Part shown: positions 41,627-51,006 of the stretch, piece after piece | Layout of the letters: every line of letters starts with the position of its first letter | Position numbering within the stretch: the stretch's first letter is position 1 | Assembly (NCBI RefSeq): GCF_030295705.1 | Contig: NZ_AP027274.1 | Coordinates: forward strand, 1,054,001-1,118,000 | DNA: 64,000 nucleotides | Reading direction: 5' to 3' | From: Polynucleobacter sp. TUM22923 | GTDB lineage: Bacteria; Pseudomonadota; Gammaproteobacteria; Burkholderiales; Burkholderiaceae | Position numbers and translations under genes: made by a program | Notes under the pieces: model-generated | Told to the model about the DNA's origin: nothing | The model's input: the letters and a program-made list of their open reading frames with translations, nothing else | Database searches by the model: none

Positions 41627-42715
41627 TTAGGTATTCTGAATAACGATGCTCGGAAATTTACTGCTCATGTCTTTTGAAAGGCTAGCTACCTTGATGGCAA
41701 CGCGTCTTGCAACCGCTTTGTAGATGTCACTAATGGCCCCGTCAGGATCAGCCACTACGGTAGGCCGACCCGCATCTGCATGCTCTCGTATGGACAGGTT
41801 CAAAGGCAAAGCACCCAAGAAATCAGCGCCATACTCTTGGCACATCTTCTCGCCGCCACCAGAACCAAATATATGCTCCTCATGCCCGCAACTTGGACAC
41901 ACATAGGTACTCATATTTTCAATAATGCCAATAATTGGAACTCCCACTTTATCGAACATCTTTAGACCCTTGCGTGCATCCAATAAAGCGATATCTTGTG
42001 GAGTGGTCACGATTACCGCACCCGTCACTGGCACCTTTTGAGCTAGGGTTAACTGAATATCGCCGGTACCTGGTGGCATGTCCACAATTAAGTAATCCAA
42101 GTCGCGCCAGCGTGTTTGACGCAATAGTTGCTCTAATGCAGAAGTAACCATCGGACCACGCCACACCATTGGCGCATCATCATCAATCAGAAATCCAATA
42201 GAGCTTGCTTGAAGACCATGACCTTGCATAGGCTCAATCGTGTTTTCTTCAATAGACTCTGGTCTACCGGTGATGCCCAGCATCATTGGCTGACTGGGGC
42301 CATAGATATCGGCATCCAGCATTCCTACTTGCGCCCCCTCAGCTGCCAAGGCTAAGGCGAGGTTAACTGCAGTAGTCGATTTACCAACCCCACCCTTACC
42401 GCTGGCTACCGCAATAATATTTTTTACGCCTGGCAGTAACTTAACGCCGCGTTGAACTGCATGAGCCACAATTTGACTGCTGACATTGACGCTGACATTT
42501 TTAACATCCGGTAAATCACGCAACACACCAATCACCGATTTGCGGATGGAATCAAACTGACTTTTAGCGGGATAGGCTAGGACGATATCAAGAGTGACAT
42601 CACTCCCCTCTACGCGTACATTTTTTACGCTCTTTGCCGTCACAAAATCTAATTGAGTGTTTGGATCAATCAGACCCTTTAATGCTGCTTGAATAATTTC
42701 TACAGTAACCGCCAC
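41627..42715 (-). CDS. apbC: Mrp/ApbC iron-sulfur cluster carrier ATPase
   Basis: A 362-residue P-loop protein. A MIP18-type domain (about 1-80) precedes the deviant Walker A motif ASGKGGVGKST (about 104-114). The DMPPGTGDIQL segment is Walker B-like, and the bridging cluster site is CPSC in TYVCPSCGHEE. It holds and delivers [4Fe-4S] clusters. As the first gene of the accessory run, it may supply clusters for formate dehydrogenase, though in many bacteria it is a general factor. Confidence 0.93.
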   Translation of the reverse strand: MAVTVEIIQAALKGLIDPNTQLDFVTAKSVKNVRVEGSDVTLDIVLAYPAKSQFDSIRKSVIGVLRDLPDVKNVSVNVSSQIVAHAVQRGVKLLPGVKNIIAVASGKGGVGKSTTAVNLALALAAEGAQVGMLDADIYGPSQPMMLGITGRPESIEENTIEPMQGHGLQASSIGFLIDDDAPMVWRGPMVTSALEQLLRQTRWRDLDYLIVDMPPGTGDIQLTLAQKVPVTGAVIVTTPQDIALLDARKGLKMFDKVGVPIIGIIENMSTYVCPSCGHEEHIFGSGGGEKMCQEYGADFLGALPLNLSIREHADAGRPTVVADPDGAISDIYKAVARRVAIKVASLSKDMSSKFPSIVIQNT

Positions 42716-42856
42716 TGATGTCTCCTATGACAAACATTCCCCGAAGGGGTTCTCAAGATACTTTATTGAGATTAAATATAAATAACAAAATTGCGCATAG
42801 CTTAACCGCAACCAGATAAAGATGCCCGAAGTCGCAGCAATCAAATACGTCGAACC

Positions 42857-43051
42857 TTATTGAACTACCGGAAACCCAGCTTCTGTGATGATCTGGGTTA
42901 GCAATTGCGCTGTCAATACAGACTGAATGCTGACTAACTGGGTAGCAAGTTCAACCTCTACTACAGCCTGAGGGTCTTGCGCTTGAATAGCTCGAGTAAC
43001 CGCGTTTACACAACCGCCACAAGTCATTCCAGATGCCTTAAGTTTGATCAT
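42857..43051 (-). CDS. copZ: Copper chaperone, heavy-metal-associated domain
   Basis: A 64-residue single HMA domain. The metal site is GMTCGGC (C11, C14) after the first beta strand. It binds Cu(I) and hands it to the copper ATPase encoded divergently 71 bases away. Length and fold match CopZ. I find no CueR-type palindrome in the gap. Confidence 0.9.
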   Translation of the reverse strand: MIKLKASGMTCGGCVNAVTRAIQAQDPQAVVEVELATQLVSIQSVLTAQLLTQIITEAGFPVVQ

Positions 43052-43122
43052 TTCGCCCTTTTAAATAGCTGGTAAGTGCTAAAAATGCATTATTTGAGTC
43101 TATACTGGAGATTATCTTCTAT

Positions 43123-45480
43123 ATGAAACAAGCAGAGCACACAAATTCAGAATTCTTCACCCTTGATATTGGAGGCATGACCTGTGCTTCCTGCGTCAGT
43201 CGGGTTGAGAAGGCTTTATTGAAAATTTCAGGGGTGGAGGCTGCTAGCGTCAATCTAGCGACTGAACAGGCCAGAATACGCATTCAGAGGGGCTCAATGA
43301 AGCTGCCAGAAATCATCAGCCTGGTTCAAAAGACTGGCTATGAGGCTAAAGAGAGCTCGCCGACTGGCAATTTAGGCCAAGGGGCAGCAAAGACTACAAA
43401 ATCACTTTGGGCTCCAGATGGCTTAGGCAGGGTCTTACTAGGCTTTTTACTCTCAGCACCGCTAGTCTTACCAATGCTAATAATGCCCCTAGGTATTCAT
43501 TGGTCATTATCCGGTTGGTGGCAACTTGCCCTAGCTACCCCAGTGCAATTTGTACTGGGTTGGCGTTTTTATAAGGCTGGCTATCAATCTCTAATGGCTG
43601 GTGCCGGCAATATGGATTTATTGGTAGCACTAGGAACAAGTGCAGCCTATGGACTGAGTCTTTATTTACTCATGACATCTAGCCATACGCATGAACTGTA
43701 CTTTGAGGGCTCTGCCATCATCATTTGCATGGTGTTATTAGGTAAATGGCTAGAGTCAAGGGCCAAACAACAAACTAGTGAAGCAATTCGGGCACTTCAA
43801 AAACTATGCCCCGAGCACGCAAAAGTACTTCGTCAAGAGTTTGAGCTGCCAAGTGGTAGTGCCAGTGCCGGTGTCAGTGTCAGCGCCAGCATCAAGTCAG
43901 ATCAATATCGTGACCTACCCTTGAGTCAAGTACTTCCAGGTGACCGAGTATTTATTCTTCCCGGTGAGCGCATTCCGGTAGATGGCAGCATTATTTCTGG
44001 CGCCAGTCATGTTGACGAGGCCCTACTCACAGGTGAAAGTGAGCCAGTTAAAAAGCTGATTGGTAACCAAGTAATTGGCGGCGCCCTGAATGGGGAAGGC
44101 GCTCTCATCGTGGTCGCACAAGCAGTCGGAATCGAAAGTGTGCTGTCACAAATCATTCGCTTAGTTGAAGAGGCGCAAACGCAAAAAGCCCCAATTCAAA
44201 AACTCGTTGATCAAGTCAGCGCTATTTTCGTACCTACCGTCATTCTTTTGGCAATACTAACGGGGATTGGAAACTGGCTTTACTTAGATTCAGTATCAAT
44301 TGCCCTATTACGAGCTGTCTCTGTATTAGTAATTGCCTGTCCCTGCGCTCTGGGCTTGGCAACGCCAGCTGCCATCATGGCCGGGACGGGTATCGCAGCG
44401 AAGTTTGGCATCCTAATTAAAGACCCGCAGGTCCTCGAGCTTGCCCATCGCTTAGACATCGTCGCATTTGATAAAACAGGCACACTTACTATTGGTAAGC
44501 CTAGGCTGATTGATTTCTTGCCATTTGATTTAGCGCTTAATAATCAAGAGGATATTTTAGCGAGCGCAGCGAGCCTGCAGTTAGGCAGCGAACATCCCTT
44601 AGCTAAAGCACTAATTGATTATGCAAAAGATCAGCAGGTGCCTCTCGTTTCTGTCGCCAGCAATATTGCACTACCGGGCATCGGGGTAGAGGGCATACCC
44701 GTTTCAGGATTTTTTGCAGACCGACTCCTACGCTTACAAAGTATTAGCTCCTTAGAGGGCGCTCCTGAATTTCAGAGAATTCTTGAAAAGGCACAACCCT
44801 GCTTCAATCAGGGCCAAACAGTTTCAGTGCTCATGGACCTAGGCTCTCATGCTGATGTTGTTGCCGCTGATGTTGTTGCTACCAATGTTGTTGCTACTGC
44901 TGTTGCTTTATTTGCCTTTGGCGATGAACTCAAGACCGGATCAATGCAAGCAGTGACTGCATTAAAAGCCTTAGGTATTCGTACGGTCATGATCTCTGGT
45001 GACAATATAGCGGCTGCAACTCGAGTAGGTAAAGAGATCGGAGTCGATGAAGTATTTGCGCAAATTATGCCCAGCAAGAAAGCAGAGATTATTCAACAAC
45101 TACAGATCAACATTGCGGGTAACAAACATTACGTCGCAATGATCGGTGACGGCGTTAATGATGCCCCCGCATTAGCCATTGCTGATGTGGGTATGGCTAT
45201 GTCGACGGGCACTGATGTAGCGATGCAGGCAGCAGGCATTACCTTAATGCGAGGGGATCCCGGCCTGGTTGCAGATGCTATTGAGATTTCTAAGAAGACC
45301 TGGAATAAGATTCGTCAAAATTTATTTTGGGCATTTTCCTTCAACACAATCGGTATTCCGATGGCGGCACTGGGATATCTATCGCCGATGCTCGCTGGCA
45401 GTGCGATGGCCCTCTCCAGCTTTTGCGTTTTAAGTAACGCACTACTTTTAAAGCGCTGGCACCCTAGACATTATTTTTGA
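43123..45480 (+). CDS. copA: Copper-exporting P1B-type ATPase
   Basis: A 785-residue inner-membrane pump for Cu(I). It has one N-terminal HMA domain with GGMTCASC (C21, C24), eight helices, the CPC ion site (C406-P407-C408), phosphorylated aspartate D450 in DKTGT and the hinge GDGVNDAP near the end. Two low-complexity insertions interrupt otherwise normal sequence: SGSASAGVSVSAS (244-256) in the actuator region, and a run of ADVVA-like pentapeptides (577-596) before the strand leading to GDELK. Both are encoded by exact tandem repeats. It converges with the DUF3047 gene, whose stop overlaps its end by ten bases. Confidence 0.93.
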   Translation: MKQAEHTNSEFFTLDIGGMTCASCVSRVEKALLKISGVEAASVNLATEQARIRIQRGSMKLPEIISLVQKTGYEAKESSPTGNLGQGAAKTTKSLWAPDGLGRVLLGFLLSAPLVLPMLIMPLGIHWSLSGWWQLALATPVQFVLGWRFYKAGYQSLMAGAGNMDLLVALGTSAAYGLSLYLLMTSSHTHELYFEGSAIIICMVLLGKWLESRAKQQTSEAIRALQKLCPEHAKVLRQEFELPSGSASAGVSVSASIKSDQYRDLPLSQVLPGDRVFILPGERIPVDGSIISGASHVDEALLTGESEPVKKLIGNQVIGGALNGEGALIVVAQAVGIESVLSQIIRLVEEAQTQKAPIQKLVDQVSAIFVPTVILLAILTGIGNWLYLDSVSIALLRAVSVLVIACPCALGLATPAAIMAGTGIAAKFGILIKDPQVLELAHRLDIVAFDKTGTLTIGKPRLIDFLPFDLALNNQEDILASAASLQLGSEHPLAKALIDYAKDQQVPLVSVASNIALPGIGVEGIPVSGFFADRLLRLQSISSLEGAPEFQRILEKAQPCFNQGQTVSVLMDLGSHADVVAADVVATNVVATAVALFAFGDELKTGSMQAVTALKALGIRTVMISGDNIAAATRVGKEIGVDEVFAQIMPSKKAEIIQQLQINIAGNKHYVAMIGDGVNDAPALAIADVGMAMSTGTDVAMQAAGITLMRGDPGLVADAIEISKKTWNKIRQNLFWAFSFNTIGIPMAALGYLSPMLAGSAMALSSFCVLSNALLLKRWHPRHYF
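43852..43890 (+). repeat. 6-nt coding repeat in copA
   Basis: Six six-base units (AGTGGT, AGTGCC, AGTGCC, GGTGTC, AGTGTC, AGCGCC) and a final AGC, in frame. They encode alternating Ser with Gly, Ala or Val (residues 244-256) in a loop of the actuator region. Confidence 0.7.
44851..44910 (+). repeat. 15-nt coding minisatellite in copA
   Basis: Four consecutive 15-base units: GCTGATGTTGTTGCC, GCTGATGTTGTTGCT, ACCAATGTTGTTGCT and ACTGCTGTTGCTTTA. They encode ADVVA, ADVVA, TNVVA and TAVAL (residues 577-596). The insertion lengthens a loop between the nucleotide and phosphorylation domains. Confidence 0.8.
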
Positions 45481-46277
45481 ATCTTACGGATCAACTCAAT
45501 ATCGCCGTACAGTGCACGTGTTTCTGATTTGGTATTGTCTGTATCGGTCAGCAAAGCAATTCCAATCACATTGCCTGGCGTTTCTCCATAAGCTTGCTTG
45601 TAATCAGCGGCCAAGTCCCGATCATGTTTACGCCACTCCCCTAAATTCTTCCAGCCGGAGTCAACCACGATCATTTTGACGCGTGAGGTGTGCGCATTAT
45701 CAAGTACGGCATTCGTTGGGTTTTTACCAGACCATATATACATCAGCGTGGCATAAGGCATTTCTTGTCCACTAATTAAATTAGCCATCTCAAAGTTCAG
45801 TTTTTCTTTTAATGAGAGTGCAGATTTATTGCCGTCAAAGGCTACTAATATTCTCAGTGGTGCATCGTCTTGCTGACTCTGCGCATTATCAGCTTGAGTA
45901 ATTTCTTCCACTGCTTTCCACTCCCACTGCAACCAAAGGTTTTGTGCCGAACGTGGGCGCAACTTAACAACAAGACCAGAGGCGGATGTTTTGGAGCTCG
46001 CCGAAAGGACGGTTCTGCCTTGATAGTTCTCTAAGCGATAGACGGTATTTTTCTTGTAGGGAGCAATACGATAGAAATTCCATCCACCGGGCAGTCCCTC
46101 GCGAGGCTTCTGGGCAGAAAATTTCGGTAAATCCTCTTGCGCAGGTAACTGGTCCACATGAAGTGCTTGGCCTGACTCGTTTTCGATGGCATTACCCGTA
46201 AAACCAGCACAGCCCACCAGCCAGAGCGTGACAGTAATACTGAGGGCGAGGGAGCACTTTCTTAACATATTCGTCAT
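45471..46277 (-). CDS. DUF3047 lipoprotein
   Basis: A 268-residue protein with a lipoprotein signal peptide (hydrophobic core LALSITVTLWL, lipobox LVGC with C23) and a DUF3047 domain (about 65-265). Conserved features are WNFYRIAPYKKNTVYRLE, WQW-type segments (LWLQWEWK) and LMYIWSGK with IVVDSGW. Its function is unknown. The last 10 bases overlap the end of copA on the other strand. Confidence 0.82.
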   Translation of the reverse strand: MTNMLRKCSLALSITVTLWLVGCAGFTGNAIENESGQALHVDQLPAQEDLPKFSAQKPREGLPGGWNFYRIAPYKKNTVYRLENYQGRTVLSASSKTSASGLVVKLRPRSAQNLWLQWEWKAVEEITQADNAQSQQDDAPLRILVAFDGNKSALSLKEKLNFEMANLISGQEMPYATLMYIWSGKNPTNAVLDNAHTSRVKMIVVDSGWKNLGEWRKHDRDLAADYKQAYGETPGNVIGIALLTDTDNTKSETRALYGDIELIRKIQK

Positions 46278-46317
46278 TGTCCCAAAGAATGGAGCGTAGT
46301 GAGTCTAAAATTAGCCG

Positions 46318-47814
46318 ATGCGTAATCGATCTCCTTCAAGTTGGGCCGCAATTGCCATTTGCATCGCCGCAGTAGTGCACTTTGCCCTAGGCTTTGCTAT
46401 TGAATTTTCAGTTGATGAAGCGCATTACGCACTGTACGCCCAGCATTTAGCCTGGAGCTACTTTGACCATCCACCACTGGTCGGCTGGATACAGTGGCCT
46501 CTGGTCTCCTTGACTTCTTCCGAGGGCATCATCCGACTGATCCCCGAATTTCTTTGGGTCATCTCCGCCTATTTGGTGTACCAAGTCACCCTAGAGATTC
46601 ATCATGTGATTCAGAATCGAAATACTGGCTACTTAACCACCGCGCTACCATCAGCAAATGCATGCGGCCTCATGGCTGTGCTATCCATCATTGCAGCACC
46701 ATTGCCACATGTGCTGGCCATTGGCCTGCTACCTGACACACTACTGACGCCGCTCAGTTTAGGCCTCCTCATGATGGCCCTTCGCTGGATCAGAAAAGAT
46801 TCCTTTACGACTGCCGATTGGATGTTGATCGGCCTGCTCTTAGGCCTAGCAGGAATGAGCAAATATACCGCTGCGTTCACGGCCTTTGCTTTGCTTTCGG
46901 TGTTTTTAGCAACCCCCAAAAAACCTTGGATTAACAAATTCGGCTTCTGGTTTGCAGCTGGCATCGCTTTAATTGTCATCAGTCCCGTGCTGTACTGGAA
47001 TTGGCTCAATGATTGGATCTCATTTAAGTATCAAATTGCCCACGGCGGAGGCAGTACTTGGGCTTGGCGAAGAGTCGGGGCTTTTATCGGGCTGCAGATT
47101 GCATGCTTTGGCCCGCTATTGCTCATGGGCTCGTTTATTTTTATCCGAGATTGTCTTCGCTCCCAGCGAGCAGTCTTACTTGCCCTACTCAGTTTCTTTT
47201 TTATCCCATTTAGCATTTTCGCTGCTCTATCCGGTGGAGGCAGCCTTCCACATTGGACAACGCCAGCCTGGTTTTGCTTAGCTCCCTTTGCAGGAATCGG
47301 CCTAGCTAAAGCCTGGGCGACACAGCAGCGACTAGCCATTCGACTGCTGCTCATTACGCAATTGATGCTTTGCCTCCTCGGCTTTGCTTTTGTTCTTGCT
47401 GGAGGCATCAGTTCGGCCGCCATTAAATCCAACCCCATTGCTGATCTCTATGGATGGAAACTGGCTGGCCAAAAAGCGGCTCAACTTGCACAAGCCACCA
47501 AAGCAGAGGGAATTGCAGTGCAAAACTGGACTTTGGGCAGTAGAGCTGCCTGGTATGCCAGCCCACTGCCGGTTTTTGTTTTGGATCAACGAAAAGATCA
47601 GTTTGATCTATGGTTTGGTCAATTACCATTGGGGGCTAGTGCCCTACTAATAGGATGGTCAGGAATGGCCTTTAGTCCGCCAGTGGGGGGAAATTGGGCC
47701 TTTGAGCACTGCGAATCCTTAGATACACTTGAAATCTTGCGCTTTGGGCAGGTTTTATCGACATTTGAATTTAGCCTCTGCCGTAACTGGCGGGATGGTA
47801 GCCAAGCCCCTTGA
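46318..47814 (+). CDS. GT39-family (ArnT-like) membrane glycosyltransferase
   Basis: A 498-residue polytopic inner-membrane protein with about 11 helices. The periplasmic catalytic loop after helix 1 has the GT-C acidic motif FSVDEAHY (D32-E33 region), then YFDHPPLVGW, which is typical of dolichyl/undecaprenyl-phosphate-mannose protein O-mannosyltransferases and ArnT. It would transfer a sugar from undecaprenyl phosphate to lipid A, a glycan or a protein. It begins a run of four envelope genes on the same strand. Confidence 0.85.
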   Translation: MRNRSPSSWAAIAICIAAVVHFALGFAIEFSVDEAHYALYAQHLAWSYFDHPPLVGWIQWPLVSLTSSEGIIRLIPEFLWVISAYLVYQVTLEIHHVIQNRNTGYLTTALPSANACGLMAVLSIIAAPLPHVLAIGLLPDTLLTPLSLGLLMMALRWIRKDSFTTADWMLIGLLLGLAGMSKYTAAFTAFALLSVFLATPKKPWINKFGFWFAAGIALIVISPVLYWNWLNDWISFKYQIAHGGGSTWAWRRVGAFIGLQIACFGPLLLMGSFIFIRDCLRSQRAVLLALLSFFFIPFSIFAALSGGGSLPHWTTPAWFCLAPFAGIGLAKAWATQQRLAIRLLLITQLMLCLLGFAFVLAGGISSAAIKSNPIADLYGWKLAGQKAAQLAQATKAEGIAVQNWTLGSRAAWYASPLPVFVLDQRKDQFDLWFGQLPLGASALLIGWSGMAFSPPVGGNWAFEHCESLDTLEILRFGQVLSTFEFSLCRNWRDGSQAP

Positions 47815-47861
47815 TGCACCCAATTGGAGACCTCAGGCTCACAAGGCATTATTCTTAGGCT

Positions 47862-48905
47862 ATGAGCACATTACCCCAATCCACCCCTAAAGTAACATCT
47901 GGGTGGAAAGCAGCCCTAAAAAAAGCCTGGCCCACGATTCGCGTTCTTCTCTCTATTGCACTTCTATGGAAAGCAACGAGCGGGATCGATTGGTATGCCC
48001 TATTCCATACTGAAATTCAGATGCAAGCTTGGTGGTTTTTAGCTGCCGGCCTGACGATGTTCAGCGCCTTTATTTGTGGCGGATTACGCTGGGGATTTCT
48101 GATGCGAGCGGTGGGATTTGACGCTAGCTTGAAAAATTATGTTGCCTTATATTTGGCTGGTGGCTTAATTAACCAAGGCTTACCTAGTACTCTAGGTGGG
48201 GATAGTTATCGCGCCATCACAGCAGCCCACCTTAATAGCAGTGGCAAGTTAGTACAAGAAAAGGAGCTCAACGAAGAGCTTCATCACTCGGTTGACCTGG
48301 AGCACGCTAACCCTAAATTACGCTTGAGCTTTTCAATGGTTTTGGTGGATCGCCTACTGGGCCTGGCGGGAAATAATTTATTGGGTGGTATCGGCCTCAT
48401 ACTTGGCGGCGCTACTTTAGCGGTTTGGGGAGAAAAGCTAGGCTACGTGGTCACTGGCGTGATGATATTTGCAGGTGTAGCAGTTTCAATCGCGCTCGCT
48501 TGGAGCCCCACACGCCATTTGTTGCAGTCACTACTGAACAAGCTACAAATGAACCAAGCAATGCCAGGTATTAAACTGGCCTTTTCATGGCCAATGAATA
48601 TTGCACAGGCTGTTTTTGCTATTGGCATCCATGCACTTACGATCTTGACACTTTTATTCTGCCTCAAGGCTTATGGTATTGATGCCCCCATCGAGGGACT
48701 GATGATCGGCCTACCAGCACTGAGCTTATTGCTGATGCTCCCCATCAGCATCTCCGGCTGGGGTCTTCGAGAAGCGACCCTCTCCTCAGTTTTGGCTTTA
48801 TGGGGCGTTAACTCATCGATTACTGTATTGGCTTCTATTAGCTATGGCGCCATCACTGTATTGGCGGTTTTGCCTGGCGCCTATCTCTTACTAAAACGGA
48901 AGTAA
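47862..48905 (+). CDS. AglD-like / lysylphosphatidylglycerol-synthase-type membrane protein
   Basis: A 347-residue membrane protein with about eight helices of the LPG synthase TM region (UPF0104) family. Characteristic segments are GGLRWGFLMRAVGF, LYLAGGLINQGLPSTLGGDSYRA split near residues 90-112, and a C-terminal PISISGWGLREATLSSVLAL. It lacks the soluble lysyl-transferase domain, so aminoacylation is not expected; flipping or glycosyl transfer of lipid-linked sugar is more likely. It starts 47 bases after the GT39 gene. Confidence 0.83.
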   Translation: MSTLPQSTPKVTSGWKAALKKAWPTIRVLLSIALLWKATSGIDWYALFHTEIQMQAWWFLAAGLTMFSAFICGGLRWGFLMRAVGFDASLKNYVALYLAGGLINQGLPSTLGGDSYRAITAAHLNSSGKLVQEKELNEELHHSVDLEHANPKLRLSFSMVLVDRLLGLAGNNLLGGIGLILGGATLAVWGEKLGYVVTGVMIFAGVAVSIALAWSPTRHLLQSLLNKLQMNQAMPGIKLAFSWPMNIAQAVFAIGIHALTILTLLFCLKAYGIDAPIEGLMIGLPALSLLLMLPISISGWGLREATLSSVLALWGVNSSITVLASISYGAITVLAVLPGAYLLLKRK

Positions 48906-48922
48906 CTCTTTAGAGTCTGACT

Positions 48923-50191
48923 ATGAGTATTAGCGTAAACACAATGCGTGCCATTGATCACTGGGTTGGAGTGCCGTTGTGCGCAGCGGTCAGTCCAATA
49001 GTTGCCCTGATTGATGGCATCAAAAATATCGTCTTCCGCCCATCTGGGCAACCTAAAAAACTATTGTTCATAGAGTTATCAGAGATGGGTAGCGCGATCT
49101 TGGTTGACCCTGCTATGCGCAACGCCCAAGCGCGTGGTGCAGAACTTTTTTTTCTTATCTTTAAAAGTAATCGTGCAAGCCTAACCCTATTAAATACCGT
49201 TAAACCTGAAAATATTTTTACGATTGACTCTTCCAGCCTGGGGGGTTTAATAAAAGATACGGTGCGTTTCTTAATGGTGGCTCGCAAGCACCGTATCGAC
49301 ACGGTGATTGATTTGGAGTTGTTCTCTCGCTTTACCGCCCTGCTAACCGGGCTTTGCGGAGCCCGTCGTCGTGTGGGCTATCACATCTTTCATGGCGAAG
49401 GCTTGTGGCGTGGCTTTATGCTGACTAGAAAAGTACACTACAACCCGCATATTCACATTACCAAGAATTTTCTCTCTTTAATTCATGCTGCATTTGCTAC
49501 AGAAATTGAAGTCCCATTTAGCAAGATTCATATTGCTGATTCTGAAGTACGCCTGGCTCAGGCCATCATTGAGCCCACTGTGCTACAAAAAGTCCGTGAG
49601 CGCATCGAGAAACTGAGTCTTGAGGCTGGGCTTACCTTTACCCAAGGCAAGCAACGCATTATTTTAGTCAATCCCAATGCAAGCGATCTATTAGTCCAAA
49701 GACGTTGGGCGCAACAACGTTTTTCAGAATTAATCATAGAACTAAGTCAGCGCTACCCTAGTGATTTAATCTTAATTACTGGATCGCCCGCTGAATTTGA
49801 CTATGTCGAAAAAGTGCGCTGCGTTGCGAATGTCAACAACGCGTTGAACTTTGCAGGTCAAGTTAGCTTTGCAGAATTACCACCGCTATATACCCTGTCA
49901 GATGTAATGGTGACGAATGACTCTGGCCCAGGCCACTTCTCCGCTGTTACCCCACTGAGAACGGTGGTGTTATTTGGACCAGAAACACCAGCGTTGTATG
50001 GTTCGGTTGGCAAATCCATTGCTATCACCGCTAATTTAGCGTGCTCCCCTTGCGTCAGTGCAGCTAATCATCGCAAAACACCGTGTCATGACAATATTTG
50101 CATGCAAGCAATCAGCGTCACGCAGGTACTTGAAAAAATGGTGCAGCAACTCAATGAAGCGGATCAAGAAAAGGCCCGAACAGTTTCGTGA
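48923..50191 (+). CDS. GT9-family glycosyltransferase (LPS heptosyltransferase-like)
   Basis: A 422-residue GT-B enzyme of the ADP-heptose:LPS heptosyltransferase family. The C-terminal nucleotide domain shows NPNASDLLVQRRWAQQRF (about 253-270) and TNDSGPGHFSAV (about 332-343), then VVLFGPETPALYG. It probably adds heptose or a related sugar to the LPS core in the cytoplasm. The stretch CSPCVSAANHRKTPCHDNIC (373-392) is cysteine rich, a common end in this family. Its TGA overlaps the GTG start of the PAP2 gene. Confidence 0.87.
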   Translation: MSISVNTMRAIDHWVGVPLCAAVSPIVALIDGIKNIVFRPSGQPKKLLFIELSEMGSAILVDPAMRNAQARGAELFFLIFKSNRASLTLLNTVKPENIFTIDSSSLGGLIKDTVRFLMVARKHRIDTVIDLELFSRFTALLTGLCGARRRVGYHIFHGEGLWRGFMLTRKVHYNPHIHITKNFLSLIHAAFATEIEVPFSKIHIADSEVRLAQAIIEPTVLQKVRERIEKLSLEAGLTFTQGKQRIILVNPNASDLLVQRRWAQQRFSELIIELSQRYPSDLILITGSPAEFDYVEKVRCVANVNNALNFAGQVSFAELPPLYTLSDVMVTNDSGPGHFSAVTPLRTVVLFGPETPALYGSVGKSIAITANLACSPCVSAANHRKTPCHDNICMQAISVTQVLEKMVQQLNEADQEKARTVS

Positions 50192-50985
50192 CTGAGCAGA
50201 AAAAACCAGCAGTAGCAATAGTGAAATCTTGGGCATGGCTCATACCTGTATTGCCTTTAGGTTTAGCGATTGCCATCTATTTTGGCGGGCTTCAAACAAG
50301 CACCTTTTTGTTTGTCAATCACTACACCCAACTTCTACCTGATGTAGTTTGGACTTGGCTTACCTTTCTGGGTAATGGCTGGGGCATTTTTGCATTGTGC
50401 TTTCCACTACTACTGCTAGCCCCCAGGCTACTTATTGCAAGCCTTTTTGGTGCAACCATCGGTGGTTTAATCAGTCAATTACTCAAAACACTTTTAAATT
50501 TACCGCGACCAAGTGGTGTCTTGCCACTAGCGGATTTCTATCGGGTTGGTGAACCGCTACTTTATAGAGCGATGCCTTCAGGTCATACGCTGACTGCTTT
50601 CGCAGTTGCATCAGGCATTTACTTTGCCACTGACAAAAATAAGCGATCTAACCTGTGGTGGATCTTTGTCATAGCGTCATGTGTGGGCTTATCCCGTAAT
50701 GCACTTGGGGCTCACTGGTTCACTGATGTATTGGCTGGTTGCGCGCTTGGTTTATGGTCGGGCATGATTGGCGCCCTACTTTCTAGCTACATTCCAAATG
50801 CGCAGTTGGCTCCTAATAAAATGGGGCCTCGCCTGTTGTCACTTGCGGGCATTGGAATGACTTATGTATTACTAACCCAAGTGTTAGATTCCCCCCTAAA
50901 TGCCTCTTTACAATACGCATGTGTTGCTTTAATTGGCATCACTCTTATTCTGTTGATTCAAGCTCAGAAAAACAAAGGTATTTAA
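50188..50985 (+). CDS. PAP2-family membrane phosphatase
   Basis: A 265-residue membrane phosphatase with about six helices. The three PAP2 motifs are complete: K-x6-RP (KTLLNLPRPSG), PSGH (MPSGHTL) and SR-x5-H-x3-D (SRNALGAHWFTD). Substrates may be undecaprenyl pyrophosphate or lipid A phosphates. The start is GTG at 50188 overlapping the GT9 stop (GTGA). Together with GT39, AglD-like and GT9 genes it suggests a lipid A or core modification unit. Confidence 0.87.
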   Translation: MTEQKKPAVAIVKSWAWLIPVLPLGLAIAIYFGGLQTSTFLFVNHYTQLLPDVVWTWLTFLGNGWGIFALCFPLLLLAPRLLIASLFGATIGGLISQLLKTLLNLPRPSGVLPLADFYRVGEPLLYRAMPSGHTLTAFAVASGIYFATDKNKRSNLWWIFVIASCVGLSRNALGAHWFTDVLAGCALGLWSGMIGALLSSYIPNAQLAPNKMGPRLLSLAGIGMTYVLLTQVLDSPLNASLQYACVALIGITLILLIQAQKNKGI

Positions 50986-51006
50986 GAATGATGGGGATAT
51001 TGAATT

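Noticed and set aside
43052..43122. CueR operator between copZ and copA
   Set aside because: No ACCTTCC-N-GGAAGGT type dyad or 19-bp spacer promoter can be found.
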